In this document: positions 36,673 to 48,999 of the stretch, one piece after another
Layout: each line of letters begins with the position of its first letter
How positions within the stretch are numbered: the stretch's first letter is position 1
From: Hofstenia miamia
Lineage: Eukaryota > Xenacoelomorpha > Acoela
Length of the DNA stretch: 64,000 nt
Assembly: GCA_004352715.1 (NCBI GenBank)
Contig: SCFE01000033.1
Coordinates: 1,714,569-1,778,568, forward strand
Reading direction: 5' to 3'
The notes under the pieces: generated by a model
What the model saw: the letters and a program-made list of their open reading frames with translations, nothing else
Told to the model about the DNA's origin: nothing
The model's database searches: none
Program-made: the position numbers and the translations under genes

Positions 36673-39600
36673 TTGACTAATTTAAGGTCGAATACAATGG
36701 GTTCGCAATGTACAAATGATAAAATTTCTGTTAATTGTGCATTATGCCAGAGAAAAGTTGAATCTGAAAAAATCCAATATTCAATTTGTAAACATTTATT
36801 TCATTTAGCATGCACAAAGTTGAATAAGGCGGTTTTTAATATCCTAAATAGAAGTGAAAGTATTGTTAGAGCATTAGCTTGGAGTTGTGAAAACTGTGCT
36901 GCAGCAACTTTACCTGTGGTTGATTCCTCCCATGTAAGTAAAGACATTGCAAAGGCTGTAAGTGAAATTAAGAAATACTCAGAAATTGTAAGGAGTTTAT
37001 CAGTAAACTTATGAGGTGGATCACAATTGTGAAATAAGAGTAAAGGAATTGGCTGAGAGCAATAAAGCAACGAAAAGTGAAAGAACAATGGATGAATATG
37101 AGAATGTGGTAAAATTTTGAGTATTGACTCAAGTTTTCAACAAGAAAATTTATCAGATATTTTCCTATTGGGTAAATTTAGTCATACAAAACAAACATTA
37201 TTAGTAAGGCTCAAAGAACCTATACAGGCGAAAATTTTTTTAGTAATGCCAGTTAACTTAAGCATTGAAATCCTTTAAATTAAAAGGTATACTTGGCAGA
37301 GGTCTTAATGAAGAAGAATGGATTATTAAAACTTGGCTTTGAAAAGAAGAAAAGAGCTGGGAATAGAAAAGAAATTTGAAAGAAAGGATCTGAGAATTAT
37401 TAATTGTAAGTTGCATGTCCGGGAAAATGAAAAATGGGTTAATATACATGAACAGTGACTAGCAGTTTCAGAAGTTTCCTACACATTAACTTTAAAAAAT
37501 AAGAGTAATAACATTTCAAAATTATCTTTTCCAAACATCATTAGTAATAACGTCAATGGGATATTGACAAAATTTTTGGAATTTCAAAATATTCTCATTA
37601 GGAAGCCAAATGCTGTTGGTTGTTTACAGGAAACCAAATTTAATTGAACTACACCAGACGGATCAATATATATATTGGTAATTATTATGTTAATATACTA
37701 GACAGAGATCTAAATAATTTTAACGAACTGGTGGAGGGTGTTTACTAGTATATGTAAACAAAGATTAGAGTATAAACGCTCCTAGAGTTATAAAATGTCT
37801 ATCAACTCCTGATATTGAAATGTTAAAATAGGCTGTCGGCCTAGGTTCTTACCTAAGCGTATTAGTTGTATTATAATTATGAATATATACTTGCCTCCAA
37901 GAAGACGGAAGAAAATCTGTGATAGGGAATTGAGAAATGTAATACCCGTCTTATATAGGCAATATAATAATACATATATCATTCTTCTCGGGGACGCTAA
38001 TCAGAAATTTTTAAAAGAAATAGAATTTTTCCATTTGGAAAACATGGTTAATGAACCTGCTTTTTACCCCAATAAAAGTCAAATTGACATTGCGAATGTT
38101 TCGGATAAGTTTATGTGTGAATTTCATATGGAACCACCAATCGGAAGAAGCTATATTATATCTCATATGTTGGTCACATTGGTTCCAACATTTTCACGTT
38201 ATAATAAGGTGCGCTATCCTTGTATACGGATAAAATCGCTGGTTAAGATGCATATAGACGTAAGTGCCAAATTTTCAAAATGTTTTTTATTGGCAATTTA
38301 GACTTTTGTTTATATATACTTCAATCTTGCAATGTCATATTTCAAATATATTGGACTGTTTAAAATCGGCCAATCAAAAATCAGAAAATTTGTGGAGCAT
38401 TTCACTGTGAAATATTTTTGAAAATGATTTTTCCTTATATTTTATAATCGGCACTTACATCTTTATGCATCTTAACCAGAGAAATGGAGAATATGATAAA
38501 AGATATCATTGTAACTTAGATGAACAGATACGGGTAATTGATTCTGAAATGAAAAAATTACTGAGAATGTGCAAAATTTCTAAAATGCCTTGAATGAAGA
38601 ACAATGGAATTATTAAAGATACAACACTGACAGCAATGCTTAATTGTAAAAAGTAACTAATTAAGTTGCGCAGGAGGCATGACCTTAACGTTTTACAGAG
38701 AAAAATAAATGACTGTGTAAAGACGCAACTTCACAGAGAGGTTCAGGGCCTCACTACGGAACAGCTTTACATGGACGTGAAGAAGCGGTTGAAGCCAAGA
38801 ACGATGAAAATTAAATTAACTAGGAACGAGGCCCATAATTTAAACGTAGGTTTTACCTCCTACAATTGTCACAAGTGTTATGATGAGAATATATGTGAAG
38901 TACACTGAAGATCAATATGTTCCAATAGTAACGGAATCTATGGTAAAAAATGTGTTTAAACATGTTAAATTTAATACCTCTCAAGGAAAGTGTGAGCTGC
39001 CATCATGAATTTTTAAGCGATTTGCGAATGATCTCTGTAAGCCTTATACATTCATATATCAAAAATGTATATCAGAATTTTATTATTCTACTGAAGGGAA
39101 TTCGGCTATTGTAGTTACTATACCCAAATTGCCTAATCCCGATAAAGACAACTGTAAACATTTAGACCTGTGACGATAACATCTTTTGCGACTAGGTGTT
39201 TAGACTCGATTGTGGTTGAATTGCATGGTAAGGATCTTGTTTCTGACCCCAAACAATTTGCATATAGGCAGGGCCGATCAACTACGGATGCATTAATATA
39301 CTTAATTGATAAAGTGGCGTCAGCACTCAATTGCAAGGACACAACGATTTTGACAGTAGCATTTTTGGACTATAGTAGCGCGTTTAACACGGTCCTACAA
39401 AATCGAATGGTGAATAAGTTGTTTTTAGCTCATCATGGATGGCTAAGTGGGTACAAAATTACATAACTGACATTAATCAATGCATAAGAATTTGAAACGA
39501 TGCATATATAGAAAAGATACCACTAATTGTAGGAGTACCTCAAGGGAGACTTCTGCTGGTGTATTATTTATACATCTGACAAATGATATTTTACAAACTC

Positions 39601-40108
39601 CTTATCATATCCTACAAAGTTCGATATTGTGAAATATTCAGATGATACATGTACTGCTAGTATAATAACTAATTCGCAAATTGAAGATGTGTGGCAAACG
39701 GAGGAAAATATTTGTGATGTATTGAGACTCTCAAGAGAGAATAATCTAATCATAAATCAGAATAAATCGGTAGTATTAACTTTTGCACATCATAATATTA
39801 AAAGTTCAAAATTGTTATCAGAGGTAAGGAAAATTAACAAATATGGTGATTTTAAGTTTCCGTCAGTTAATCAAACGAAATACTTGGGAATTACAGTAAA
39901 TAAAGATATTACTTGAAACGAACAGGCAGGTGCTGTCACTAAAAAGGCTTTTAGGTGCATACTTAGCATGAAATTATTTATGGAATTTCTAATGCCAAAA
40001 AGAAAATGGTTTATTTTTAAAACATACATTCTACCAATTTATTTTTATGCATCTGTAGTTTGGGTTCCTGGAATAACAGACAAAAATCGGAAGACGTTAA
40101 GAAAGTAG
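36673..40108 (+). mobile_element. CR1-like non-LTR retrotransposon, decayed
   Basis: The plus strand holds remnants in the usual order. First is a PHD-type zinc finger as in CR1-group ORF1 proteins (36673-37011: CALCQRKVESEK, HLFHLACTKL, WSCENC, with one expected Cys replaced by Tyr in YSICKHLFH). Next are endonuclease pieces (37540-37650, NNVNGI and GCLQETKF, and 37879-38150, IILLGDAN). Reverse transcriptase follows (39170-39916: FAYRQGRSTTDALIYL, VAFLDYSSAFNT, then YSDDT in place of the usual YADDT, and TKYLGI). Stops and frame changes separate the parts, so it is dead. The match fades near 40108, shortly before the inverted-array element begins. Confidence 0.8.
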
Positions 40109-40294
40109 TATATACTCGAGTGAAGCCCTTCTCACTTTTTTCTGATTGGTCGAGAGGTGGGTCTTAGTTCGTTCCACTTTTTTCTGATTGGTCGAGAGTA
40201 GTGGCCTTTGACCTGAGACGCCGCGGATATTGCTGAAGGTGTTGTACTGACATCATGGAAGTCATGTACTTTTACTAGTTTTTGTGTTATTTAT

Positions 40295-42041
40295 GTGGCC
40301 TAATTTAGTTTGCATTTTTTAGTTTTACTTTCACACATTACCTTACATGTTTTTAGTTTTACTTTCCAACATTAACTTACATTTTTTTAGTCTTACTTTC
40401 ACACATTACTTTACATTTTTTAGTTTTACTTTCCCACATTACCTTACATTTTTTAGTTTTACTTTCACACATTACATACTTCTTTTTTATTAACATACAT
40501 GACATTGGAAATACCACATTAATTTAGTTTACATACTTAGTTTACATACTTGTTTTTTTATTAACATACACGACATTGGAAATATCACATTAATTTAGTT
40601 TACATACTTATTTTACATACTTGTTTTTTTATTAACATACATGATATTGGAAATACCACATTAATTTAGTTTATATATTTACTTTACATACTTGTTTTAT
40701 TCGGTAAAATTTAATAACAAATGTTTGTATCAGAGAGATAATAATACTCGTTAAAAGCGTAAGGGCTTATTTCAGTAATAAAGCAAAATAGTTTTTCGGA
40801 ACTAGTTTATGCAAAAACTCGCAATTTCTAATATTTAATAAACATACGTGGTAAAACCCACATACGTGTTTAAAACAAGACAAAATGTAATTTATTTTAC
40901 ACTTTGCTTATAATGACCATATATATATTTTGCACTATTAAATTTGTCTATTGTGTTAGTTTATCATCATTGTTGTTGAGGGAATTCTGTAGGAAACAAA
41001 CGCAATGTGCATTTACACATTATGAATTTCAAACGGTAGCATCTAAATTAATGGTTAATATATGAGTCAAACGAGATTACATTCACAATATAAAACACAT
41101 GATAAATAAAAGTTTAAATAAATTCAATTAAAAATGTGTATTAACAAACAAACGACGTTTCTATAAANGTGGCCTAATTTAGTTTGCATTTTTTAGTTTT
41201 ACTTTCACACATTACCTTACATGTTTTTAGTTTTACTTTCCAACATTAACTTACATTTTTTTAGTCTTACTTTCACACATTACTTTACATTTTTTAGTTT
41301 TACTTTCCCACATTACCTTACATTTTTTAGTTTTACTTTCACACATTACATACTTCTTTTTTATTAACATACATGACATTGGAAATACCACATTAATTTA
41401 GTTTACATACTTAGTTTACATACTTGTTTTTTTATTAACATACACGACATTGGAAATATCACATTAATTTAGTTTACATACTTATTTTACATACTTGTTT
41501 TTTTATTAACATACATGATATTGGAAATACCACATTAATTTAGTTTATATATTTACTTTACATACTTGTTTTATTCGGTAAAATTTAATAACAAATGTTT
41601 GTATCAGAGAGATAATAATACTCGTTAAAAGCGTAAGGGCTTATTTCAGTAATAAAGCAAAATAGTTTTTCGGAACTAGTTTATGCAAAAACTCGCAATT
41701 TCTAATATTTAATAAACATACGTGGTAAAACCCACATACGTGTTTAAAACAAGACAAAATGTAATTTATTTTACACTTTGCTTATAATGACCATATATAT
41801 ATTTTGCACTATTAAATTTGTCTATTGTGTTAGTTTATCATCATTGTTGTTGAGGGAATTCTGTAGGAAACAAACGCAATGTGCATTTACACATTATGAA
41901 TTTCAAACGGTAGCATCTAAATTAATGGTTAATATATGAGTCAAACGAGATTACATTCACAATATAAAACACATGATAAATAAAAGTTTAAATAAATTCA
42001 ATTAAAAATGTGTATTAACAAACAAACGACGTTTCTATAAA
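40295..42041. repeat. 873-bp direct duplication around a single N
   Basis: Bases 40295-41167 and 41169-42041 appear identical as read, with a lone N at 41168. Each copy holds five units of about 35 bp (TTTTAGTTTTACTTTCACAC type), three units of about 80 bp (TTATTAACATACATGACATT type) and unique sequence. An assembly artefact is the simplest reading, because a tandem array is a natural place for a failed overlap. Confidence 0.85.
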
Positions 42042-42158
42042 GTCTATTATAAATTTAACATCGGACAATAAATTCGCAGCAATTCATTAAAATAAAATTA
42101 TGTTTTTAAAAGAAATATCTGTAAAACTAACTAGAGATAATATTGCACAAAAGCGTTA

Positions 42159-42920
42159 AGAATCAAAAACAATATCTGAGATTTAATTATAAAAATAGCT
42201 TACCAAAAAGTTTGAAATGTTTCAGAGTAATTGTCTTTGTTTCATTAATGTGAAATGTCAAAAATGTATCCATTCGTAGAGATTGATATCTACCAAACAT
42301 GAAATCCAAATCAATTTAAAAATTAATTAAAATATTTTCAAATCATATAAAACTAGAATTTTTCACAATTTGGATTATTACTATCGTAAATTGGTTATTA
42401 ATACAAAACATTTAAAAATAGCAAATAACTTATTTTATTTTACATTTTAAAAAATTGTTTATACTTAAATTTCATTGGTGTCTTTGATATTAAGAGTTAA
42501 ATAAATTCTGCTAGTATCATTGAAGTGAATGAACTCACCATTCGATGTATGGAAGCTAATTGTAATTCTATCGATGAATGNAGAATCAAAAACAATATCT
42601 GAGATTTAATTATAAAAATAGCTTACCAAAAAGTTTGAAATGTTTCAGAGTAATTGTCTTTGTTTCATTAATGTGAAATCCCATTATTCCGCTCTATGTA
42701 AATTGTATGCTTTCGTAGTATCAACATAGTTTATCTATGGCCATTGTTCGACTGCCAGAATGTAAACAACAATAAACACAGTAAAATTCCATTATACCGC
42801 TGTGTGTACAATCTCTCTACAGACAATGTGTAATTTGTTATCTATTGTTCAAATGTCAAAAATGTATCCATTAGTAGAGATTGATATCTACCAAACATGA
42901 AATCCAAATCAATTTAAAAA
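42159..42920. repeat. Two further short duplications tied to single-N joins
   Basis: Bases 42159-42256 match 42582-42679 (98 bp), and 42255-42322 match 42853-42920 (68 bp). Ns at 42581 and 42921 delimit the second copies. The segment 42582-42920 thus looks like an alternative version of 42159-42322, with extra sequence at 42680-42852. It is placed so that it splits the penton-like pseudogene. Confidence 0.75.
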
Positions 42921-43450
42921 NAGTCCATTTAAAATATCAAACCTATATTTAGCAGTGTTCAAACCATTAACTATTCGATAGTGACAATCAAAGCCCAAAA
43001 TTTCGCCTACCTGATTTAATTTAAATTCATAAGGCGTTTCATTTTTTATGACTACTCTTCCACTGATGATTTCAAAATCCAAATTGGGTACTGTTGTAAT
43101 CATTGGCAAATTTTGGAAAAAGTGCTAAATAGTCTTTCAAAACTTTTCTCGTCGTTTGTTTCAGATTTAACAAACGTCAATTCAATTTTCGTTAAGACTT
43201 GGTTAACAAAGCTAAACACATCTTCTATCTTTTTCAGATGAACACCCTTCACATAAATATCACGATTATTTCCATTTGCATCGATAAAACTCCACGATTG
43301 ATCTCGTATATTATTGAATCCTATGGGAAAGGTGATATTTAGCAAAGCCACATGAGAAGCATTATAGATTGGTCTTTCCAAATGCGTAGTAAAACTATGT
43401 ATTGAGTTATTGCTTCGATAGTTGTCAGAAAGTAGACTAACAATTGGCAT
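42475..43450 (-). pseudogene. Penton/minor capsid-like protein remnant (Maverick/Polinton type)
   Basis: The minus-strand frame from 43450 contains SNNSIHSFTTHLERPI followed by HVALLNITFPIG. This resembles the start of the single-jelly-roll penton (minor capsid) proteins of Maverick/Polinton elements, which have a short extended N-terminus, F-x3-L-x2-PI, and a V-x-L-x2-I-x-FP strand. A frame change occurs near 43105. The continuing frame (43109-42922) runs to an N. Another piece (42580-42475, RITISFHTSNGEFIHF, ending RIYLTLNIK before a stop) fits the usual C-terminal strands. The family call rests on pattern recognition only. I describe the pieces as they stand and do not join them. Confidence 0.5.
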
Positions 43451-43589
43451 ATCGCAAAAGTGTATAAAATTATAAATTTCGATTATGCTATTTATACAAA
43501 ACATTTTGTACATGTAAAATAAGCAAAGTGACTACGAATACATTAATTTATTAAACCCATCACTACACAAAAAGTCATTAACAAACGGT

Positions 43590-43875
43590 AAATCAGTAAA
43601 TACAAATATTTCGGGTATATTGTTGAAAAATAAAAAAATGACGAAAAATACAATAAGCACCGCAAACTGGCGAAATCCCCTGCAACTTAGTTTTTCGATC
43701 ACCTTCATACACATGGAATCCAGGATGCATAGTTAGACAGTAATGTTCAATATCGGGGTACTGGCTTAGTGGAAAATCCTTGGAATCCTTAGTAGAGAAT
43801 CCTTGAATATTAAGTTCCCGCCTGCATCTCGTATAATCAGCAACCAATGGGTTCCGGGATGGCCAGTTGGGCTTG
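43590..43875 (-). pseudogene. Adenovirus-type cysteine protease remnant (Maverick/Polinton PRO)
   Basis: A minus-strand frame reads GHPGTHWLLIIRDAGGN at about 43865-43815. This matches the catalytic-His strand of adenain-like proteases (PGTHWV, then D-x-x-G-N). Another frame reads LQGISPVCGAYCIF at about 43690-43645, which fits the catalytic-Cys helix (S-x-x-CG-x-YC). A frameshift lies between them, so this is a pseudogene. These C5-family enzymes mature viral capsid proteins. Its position just upstream of the penton-like remnant, on the same strand, supports a virus-like element. This is the strongest evidence for the Maverick/Polinton call. Confidence 0.65.
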
Positions 43876-44562
43876 CATTAGAAATTAGAAAAGAGTTTTG
43901 GACAAGACTTGATGGTATGCAATCTGAACAGTGTACACCGAAAAAACGCTAACGTAGTGATGGGATTTGGAAAATAATACGTCTAATTTCGTCAGCATAC
44001 ATTAAACATTTAAATACTTGTAGAGTTCATTATACCTAAACTTCACATATATCCAAAACTAAATTAATGTGTGATGTGATATTTCCAATGTAATGTATGT
44101 TGATAAAAAAACAAGTATGTAAAATGAAACATGTAAAATAAGTAAGGTCATATAAATAAGCAAGTCATGTAATGTGTGAAAGTAAAATTAAAAAAATGTA
44201 AGGTAATCTGTGAAAGTAAAACTAAAAAAATGTAAGCTAATGTGTGAAAGTAAAAAAATGTAAACCAAATTCATGTGTGATGTTAATAAAAAACTGTAAA
44301 TTAAAAAATTCAAACTAAATTAGACCACATAAATAACATAAAAAACTGTAATGTAAACTAAAAAATTCTGTGGATCTATCCTTAGTCCAACAATTATGAT
44401 ATATTTTTTTGAATCAACTAAACTCTATAAGGTATTCGTTTCCTTGTACCTTTACTACACGCTTTAAGAGTTCATATTAGTGTAACTAATAAATTTTTAG
44501 CAAATTATCCGATAAAAATAATTGTCGAGAATTTTTTGCAAGGCTGTGCCCAATTAATTTAA

Positions 44563-45796
44563 CCCATGAACGACGGGATGCCATAAAATTGGCGCCTTTA
44601 TTTTGTGATGTAAGGCGGGAACGTCAATGTGTTGGCCTTGTTTGTAAGATGGGACGCCAATTTGATGACTCCCCAGATCATAAGTTTGGTTGCCAATAAC
44701 GAAAATTTTTTCAGTTCTACGTAATGATTGTGCATAACCTGTCATTATTGAGTGGGTGGGTATTTCTTTGCAAGATTATCATGGCGACAAATAAATATAT
44801 GACATTTTAATTTAATGGAAACTGATTATGAATATGAAATGTGAGCAGAGTGATTTTAGTGATTCATCAAGCGAAAGCGATTTAGATGATAATGATAATG
44901 CTCAAATTATGAGTTTGTGCGGCTAACAGTAAAAATTGATAAAACTTACTAAGATTGTTCTATCGCTTTTAGGCCAACGCCATCTAGGAAGGGGTTATGT
45001 TATAGGTCTAGACAATTTCTATACGTCCCCTGAACTGGCTAGCATTTGTTTGCAAAATTCTAAGAACATAATAGGGACTGTGAAGAGCGATCGCAAAGGT
45101 TTACCTGATGAAATCAGAAAATGTAAAGAAAAATTGAAACTCAAAATGTGCATCGACTATAAAAAACATATATTTGGTGTCGATCTTATGGGTCAAAGTC
45201 TAGCTAACAATCGTGCTGTCAAAAATCGAGTAAAAAATACTGCAAGACAATATACTTCTGGCTCCTTTATATGAGTATTTTGAATGCTCATGTCATCCAT
45301 AAGAACAAAGTTTGAACCAAGACTAGACTTCAAATTAGAAATTGTTGATAATACCATCGAAAAGTGTAAAAGAATTTACAAGAATAGTCATGATGCAAAT
45401 ATTGCTCAATTTCGTTTGAAGAAAGGCATTTTAATAAATACGGACCAAGAAAATTCTCATCAATGAGTTGTATGTAGCCTAAGAAAAGCAAGAAAGAGTT
45501 GTAAATTCTTGTGAACAATTCGATGTATATGCATTGGCCCGCGTTTCAAAATTTACCACACATTTGAAAATCCTGTCATTTTAACTGAATGTGTCTGAAT
45601 ATAAATTAAAGTTAGTATTTTCTCAAATTTTTTATATCCTATTATTTTTATCCTTTATTTTATATTTTAAAAGTTTTTTTGCCTTTTATTGTTACATTAA
45701 TGTTTCTAGTGTTTAAAGGAAGTAAGTGCAGAAAAAAATAAAACTTCGTTGCTTCTTTAGCGATTGAGTACCTTTGACGTCACCCGTCATTAGGGG
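44563..45796 (+). mobile_element. piggyBac-like element, internally deleted
   Basis: The element is flanked by TTAA at 44559-44562 and 45797-45800, the piggyBac target site. The ends are inverted: CCCATGAACGACGGG on the left, and the reverse complement of CCCCTAATGACGGG on the right. The plus strand inside holds transposase fragments. At about 1.23 kb it is half the size of an autonomous piggyBac. Confidence 0.85.
44829..45466 (+). pseudogene. piggyBac transposase pseudogene (deleted)
   Basis: The N-terminal frame begins at the ATG at 44829 with an acidic stretch, FSDSSSESDLDDNDN, typical of piggyBac proteins, and stops near 44925. About ten bases later another frame (44936-45271) reads HLGRGYVIGLDNFYTSPELA and GTVKSDRKGLP, the second half of the DDD catalytic domain. 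FGVDLMGQ corresponds to the family's GGVDLMDQ, which carries the third Asp. A last piece, 45284-45463, fits the lower-conservation tail. Roughly the first half of the catalytic domain is missing, so the enzyme is inactive. Confidence 0.82.
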
Positions 45797-45800
45797 TTAA

Positions 45801-47459
45801 AATTTGGGCAAATGATCGCGCTAAACTAATATCGAACATTGCTTAATTTTCAATGTTCCGAAATTCGATATCATCATTATTTTGATGATGTTAGCAAATC
45901 TCAAATTACGGGATTTTTGAAATATAATACATTTTGGCATTAAAATTTGGAAGTGATGGAAAGTGTTGCAATTCATCCTTTGTGTTTGTTTATTTACTCT
46001 CTTTTTATAGTAACAATAATAGTTTTTCCAAAAATTGGAGGACTAAGTCTTTGGTTGAAAAACAGTGCCATACATAAGTAAGCAAGCAGATGTTTAGAAA
46101 ATTTTTATATCTATTAGACTGTTATGAAACCCTTACGATGTCTAGCTATTGAGTTTTTTTTATTTACACACGCGCAGTAGACAAGACAATTGAAAAAGCT
46201 GCTAATCATTCAGAGTCATATTCATTCAGTCAACTGAGAGACATGAATTGGAATATGGAGTGGTAGCTGTAGACCATCATCATCACAATCACCAATTAAA
46301 ACTTGTTTTTTGATCATTGAATTCAGGAGAAATGAATTAAATATTACTTTATGAAGGTCAATTTAATTCATACTGTCAAATTCTTTCTCTAATGAAATTT
46401 TGTATTTCTTTAGCTTATTTGAAATATATTGTTCTCTAGAAATTTGCTTTTTTATTGCAGTACAGCACAGTAATTAGTTAGTAGCATATAAATTTGTTAG
46501 TTATGAAATATATAACGATTGTTATCATTGACAGTGAATTTTTTTTGGATTTTATATGATTTCAAAGAAATATGCCGATTAATACAATTTTTCCTTTAAT
46601 CGAAAGGTATTGACTTATTTCTAATCATCATCGCTTCCAGCCCTGAATATGTAAAGTTCTTAAAGTGTATTATCCAAATTATTTGTTTTTGCAAGTAAAA
46701 TTGGAAGTATTGCATTGTATGATGTTTCATCTTATATTAAAACACCATATCGGATAATAGAAAATATACATGTACAGTATATGAATTGTAGTAGGTCAAT
46801 CTTAAATACTTAGGAATTAAATATTTGCCATAGTTCACTGCAAATGTGAAGAAGTAACTGATGTTTAAGCTAATTTTCTAGTTTGAGATGACCTATCTTT
46901 ATACATTGATTACATTTAGTAAGATTTTTCAAAAAATTGTCAAACTTCAATAAAAAATGATTTACAGCTTTACTGATATTGAAACTAGGGCAACTTCCAT
47001 TCCTTGCTGGCAATCGATCGCATACTGAGATATCCTCAGATTCAATCACAACAGCCTCCTTCACCACTCTATAAATATTATTTCCTTGTTTAATTTACAA
47101 TCAAGTAATTCTGATACTGAGTCTTCTCCCGTGCTGCTCTCACTTTTAGAGAGCAAAATCTATATCTCGGATAGTCTTCTTTACCTCTGCAAGTTTATCT
47201 TCTAATTCGTTATTAAAATAGTACTATAGTAATTTCTTCCGAGACTGGATGATTTTTTTGAACTTTGTGAGATCACCGATTTCAAGAAATAGTTGATATG
47301 CAAATAAATATTTACAATTAAAACTGGTCATTTATCTGAATAACATCGTAAAATATATAAATATACATACAAATAAATAGAAAACAAAAAAATCCACTAT
47401 ACAATTAATCTAGTAAGCTAAGGATAAATTTTTAAAGATATCAAGAACGAGATGCATAA
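45801..47459. other. AT-rich spacer without recognised genes
   Basis: No domain, splice-consistent exon or transposon end was recognised. The 65-residue minus-strand ORF at 46870-47067 has no recognised family. Confidence 0.5.
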
Positions 47460-48140
47460 TAATCATTGTAGGATTTGTATCTTGCGGTGTCTTACTTTTG
47501 CTTAAGGAACATTTTAATGTACTTCTTAAAAGCTTGTAATTTTTCAATGTTCTTTATCTCTTTTGGTAATGAATTCCAATTTGGAATAGCAACATTAATG
47601 AATAATTCCTTCAAAACATTTTATCTGTACTTAATGTATAGGAATTCTGCTTATAAATAATAACAAGCATTGAAATACTATTATAAGGTGGTAGTTTCTT
47701 AATGAGTTTAAAAAATGTCAACATAGTGTTCAAGAGGATTAGAAGTTTTGGTTAAAGAATAGATCTATAAATATAGTTCTAAGTTCTGGAAGAATTCTTA
47801 TTTGAATCATTCAGTGCTAATTTTAATTGAATATCAAGCGTTCTATGAAAAACATCTTTTAGATCATTAAATAATATTTTTGCATAGCTTAGGCGACTTA
47901 TTATTAATGCACGGAAAAATTGAATTGTAGCACAAGCTGGTAATTGCATTGCTGTCATTGACATACATGTATTTATTATACCTATAGACAATTTTCGAAC
48001 TATTACAATAATGTGAAATTCAAAATGTAGCTTCGAGTCAAAAGCTATCCTAAATACTTGAAATTATCTGCATTAGAAACCTTAACATCATTCAATTGCC
48101 CGCGATGACTTATTCCGAGCCAATTGGTTGCAACTAAATC
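47460..48140 (-). mobile_element. Non-LTR retrotransposon 3' fragment
   Basis: Minus-strand pieces run NADNFKYLG (about 48085-48050), then AIISRLSYAKILFNDL-like thumb sequence (47991-47779), then IPNWNSLPKEIKNIEKLQ (about 47590-47520). This is the same order and motif set as the LINE at 12177-12915, and the WNSLP-x-EI segment is shared. Stops are present. The fragment ends around 48140, next to an unrelated ORF on the other strand. Confidence 0.7.
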
Positions 48141-48146
48141 TTTGGA

Positions 48147-48494
48147 ATGACAACCATGGTTGATTCGAATGGTAATTCCAATAACGCGCATAGCAAATTA
48201 GTAGCGCCATTTCTAGTGCTAAGCAAAGAAGTATTGCTTTCGCTGCATACCATTATTCTGAGAGCACTAGAACTTGATTACGACATCGTGTCCGCATTAG
48301 CGGAAACATCTATACCTGCGTACGAATCACAACATCCGGAAAAAACTTCTAGATATTGTAGCTCGTCTCGCCCTCTTAGGAAGCTTCGTAAAATTGAAAC
48401 AGGTACAGATTTTTTATTGTTAGGTAGCTCTATGTTTAGGAACTTTAATTATAGTTATAATTTAATTATAGACAACCTTCAGAGCGAATTATGA
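48147..48494 (+). CDS. Unrecognised ORF of 115 codons, possible exon
   Basis: The ORF starts MTTMVDSNGNSNNAHSK and is less AT-rich than its surroundings, as is the following 48495-48660. It contains LSKEVLLSLHTIILRALELD, probably helical, then a basic RPLRKLRK. ACAG|GTACAG at about 48400 could be a splice donor, which would make it a first exon, but no partner exon was recognised. I know no family for it. It could equally be transposon-derived or chance. Confidence 0.3.
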   Translation: MTTMVDSNGNSNNAHSKLVAPFLVLSKEVLLSLHTIILRALELDYDIVSALAETSIPAYESQHPEKTSRYCSSSRPLRKLRKIETGTDFLLLGSSMFRNFNYSYNLIIDNLQSEL

Positions 48495-48999
48495 AGATAT
48501 TAGTTACACTCTTTGAGGTGTGGCTACTCAATGTTTGCAGCAACAAACGATGGCAACGCCAACACTTTCAGCAACTGCGCATAGAAGGTTACCCACACAG
48601 CTATGACACTAACCGAACACTTTCCACGCCTGTGCTTCACCGGCAACACGAAACTTCTTAAGACTATTTTAATGATGGTAATTGTTCTCATTCATATATT
48701 CACAATTGGGTTCCGGTGATTTATTCACTTTTTGGCAGTAACCTATATTTCCCGATGGGCATTTTTCATAATTATTCATATTTCCCTTAATGCTAAAAAT
48801 AATATTACATTATTGAATAAAGTGCTCAAAATTAAAGACAGCCGTTACATTTTTATCCGCTTAAACTATTTCCTATAATAAATATATATTTACAAAACAA
48901 TATTTTCTCTTTTTAATTATGTTATTAATAATGGTCAAAATCGAACTTAATCTTGGGCATATCAGACCAATCAAATTAAGCGAATACACGCAATGCACC

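Larger units (their letters stand above)
40276..44335 (-). mobile_element. Putative deleted Maverick/Polinton-like element with long array-bearing inverted repeats
   Basis: A left array (from about 40276) and a right array (about 44060-44335) are inverted and colinear. Each starts GTTATTTATGTGG(C/T)CTAA from the outside, followed by repeats of a TTTTAGTTTTACTTTCACAC unit, then a TTATTAACATACAT unit. Between them, on the minus strand, are an adenain-like protease remnant and a penton/minor capsid-like remnant, both hallmarks of Maverick/Polinton elements and adintoviruses. Known elements are 15-20 kb, with polymerase, integrase, ATPase and major capsid genes that are absent here. The apparent 4-kb length also includes assembly duplications. 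Outer ends and the 6-bp target duplication could not be fixed. Confidence 0.6.
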
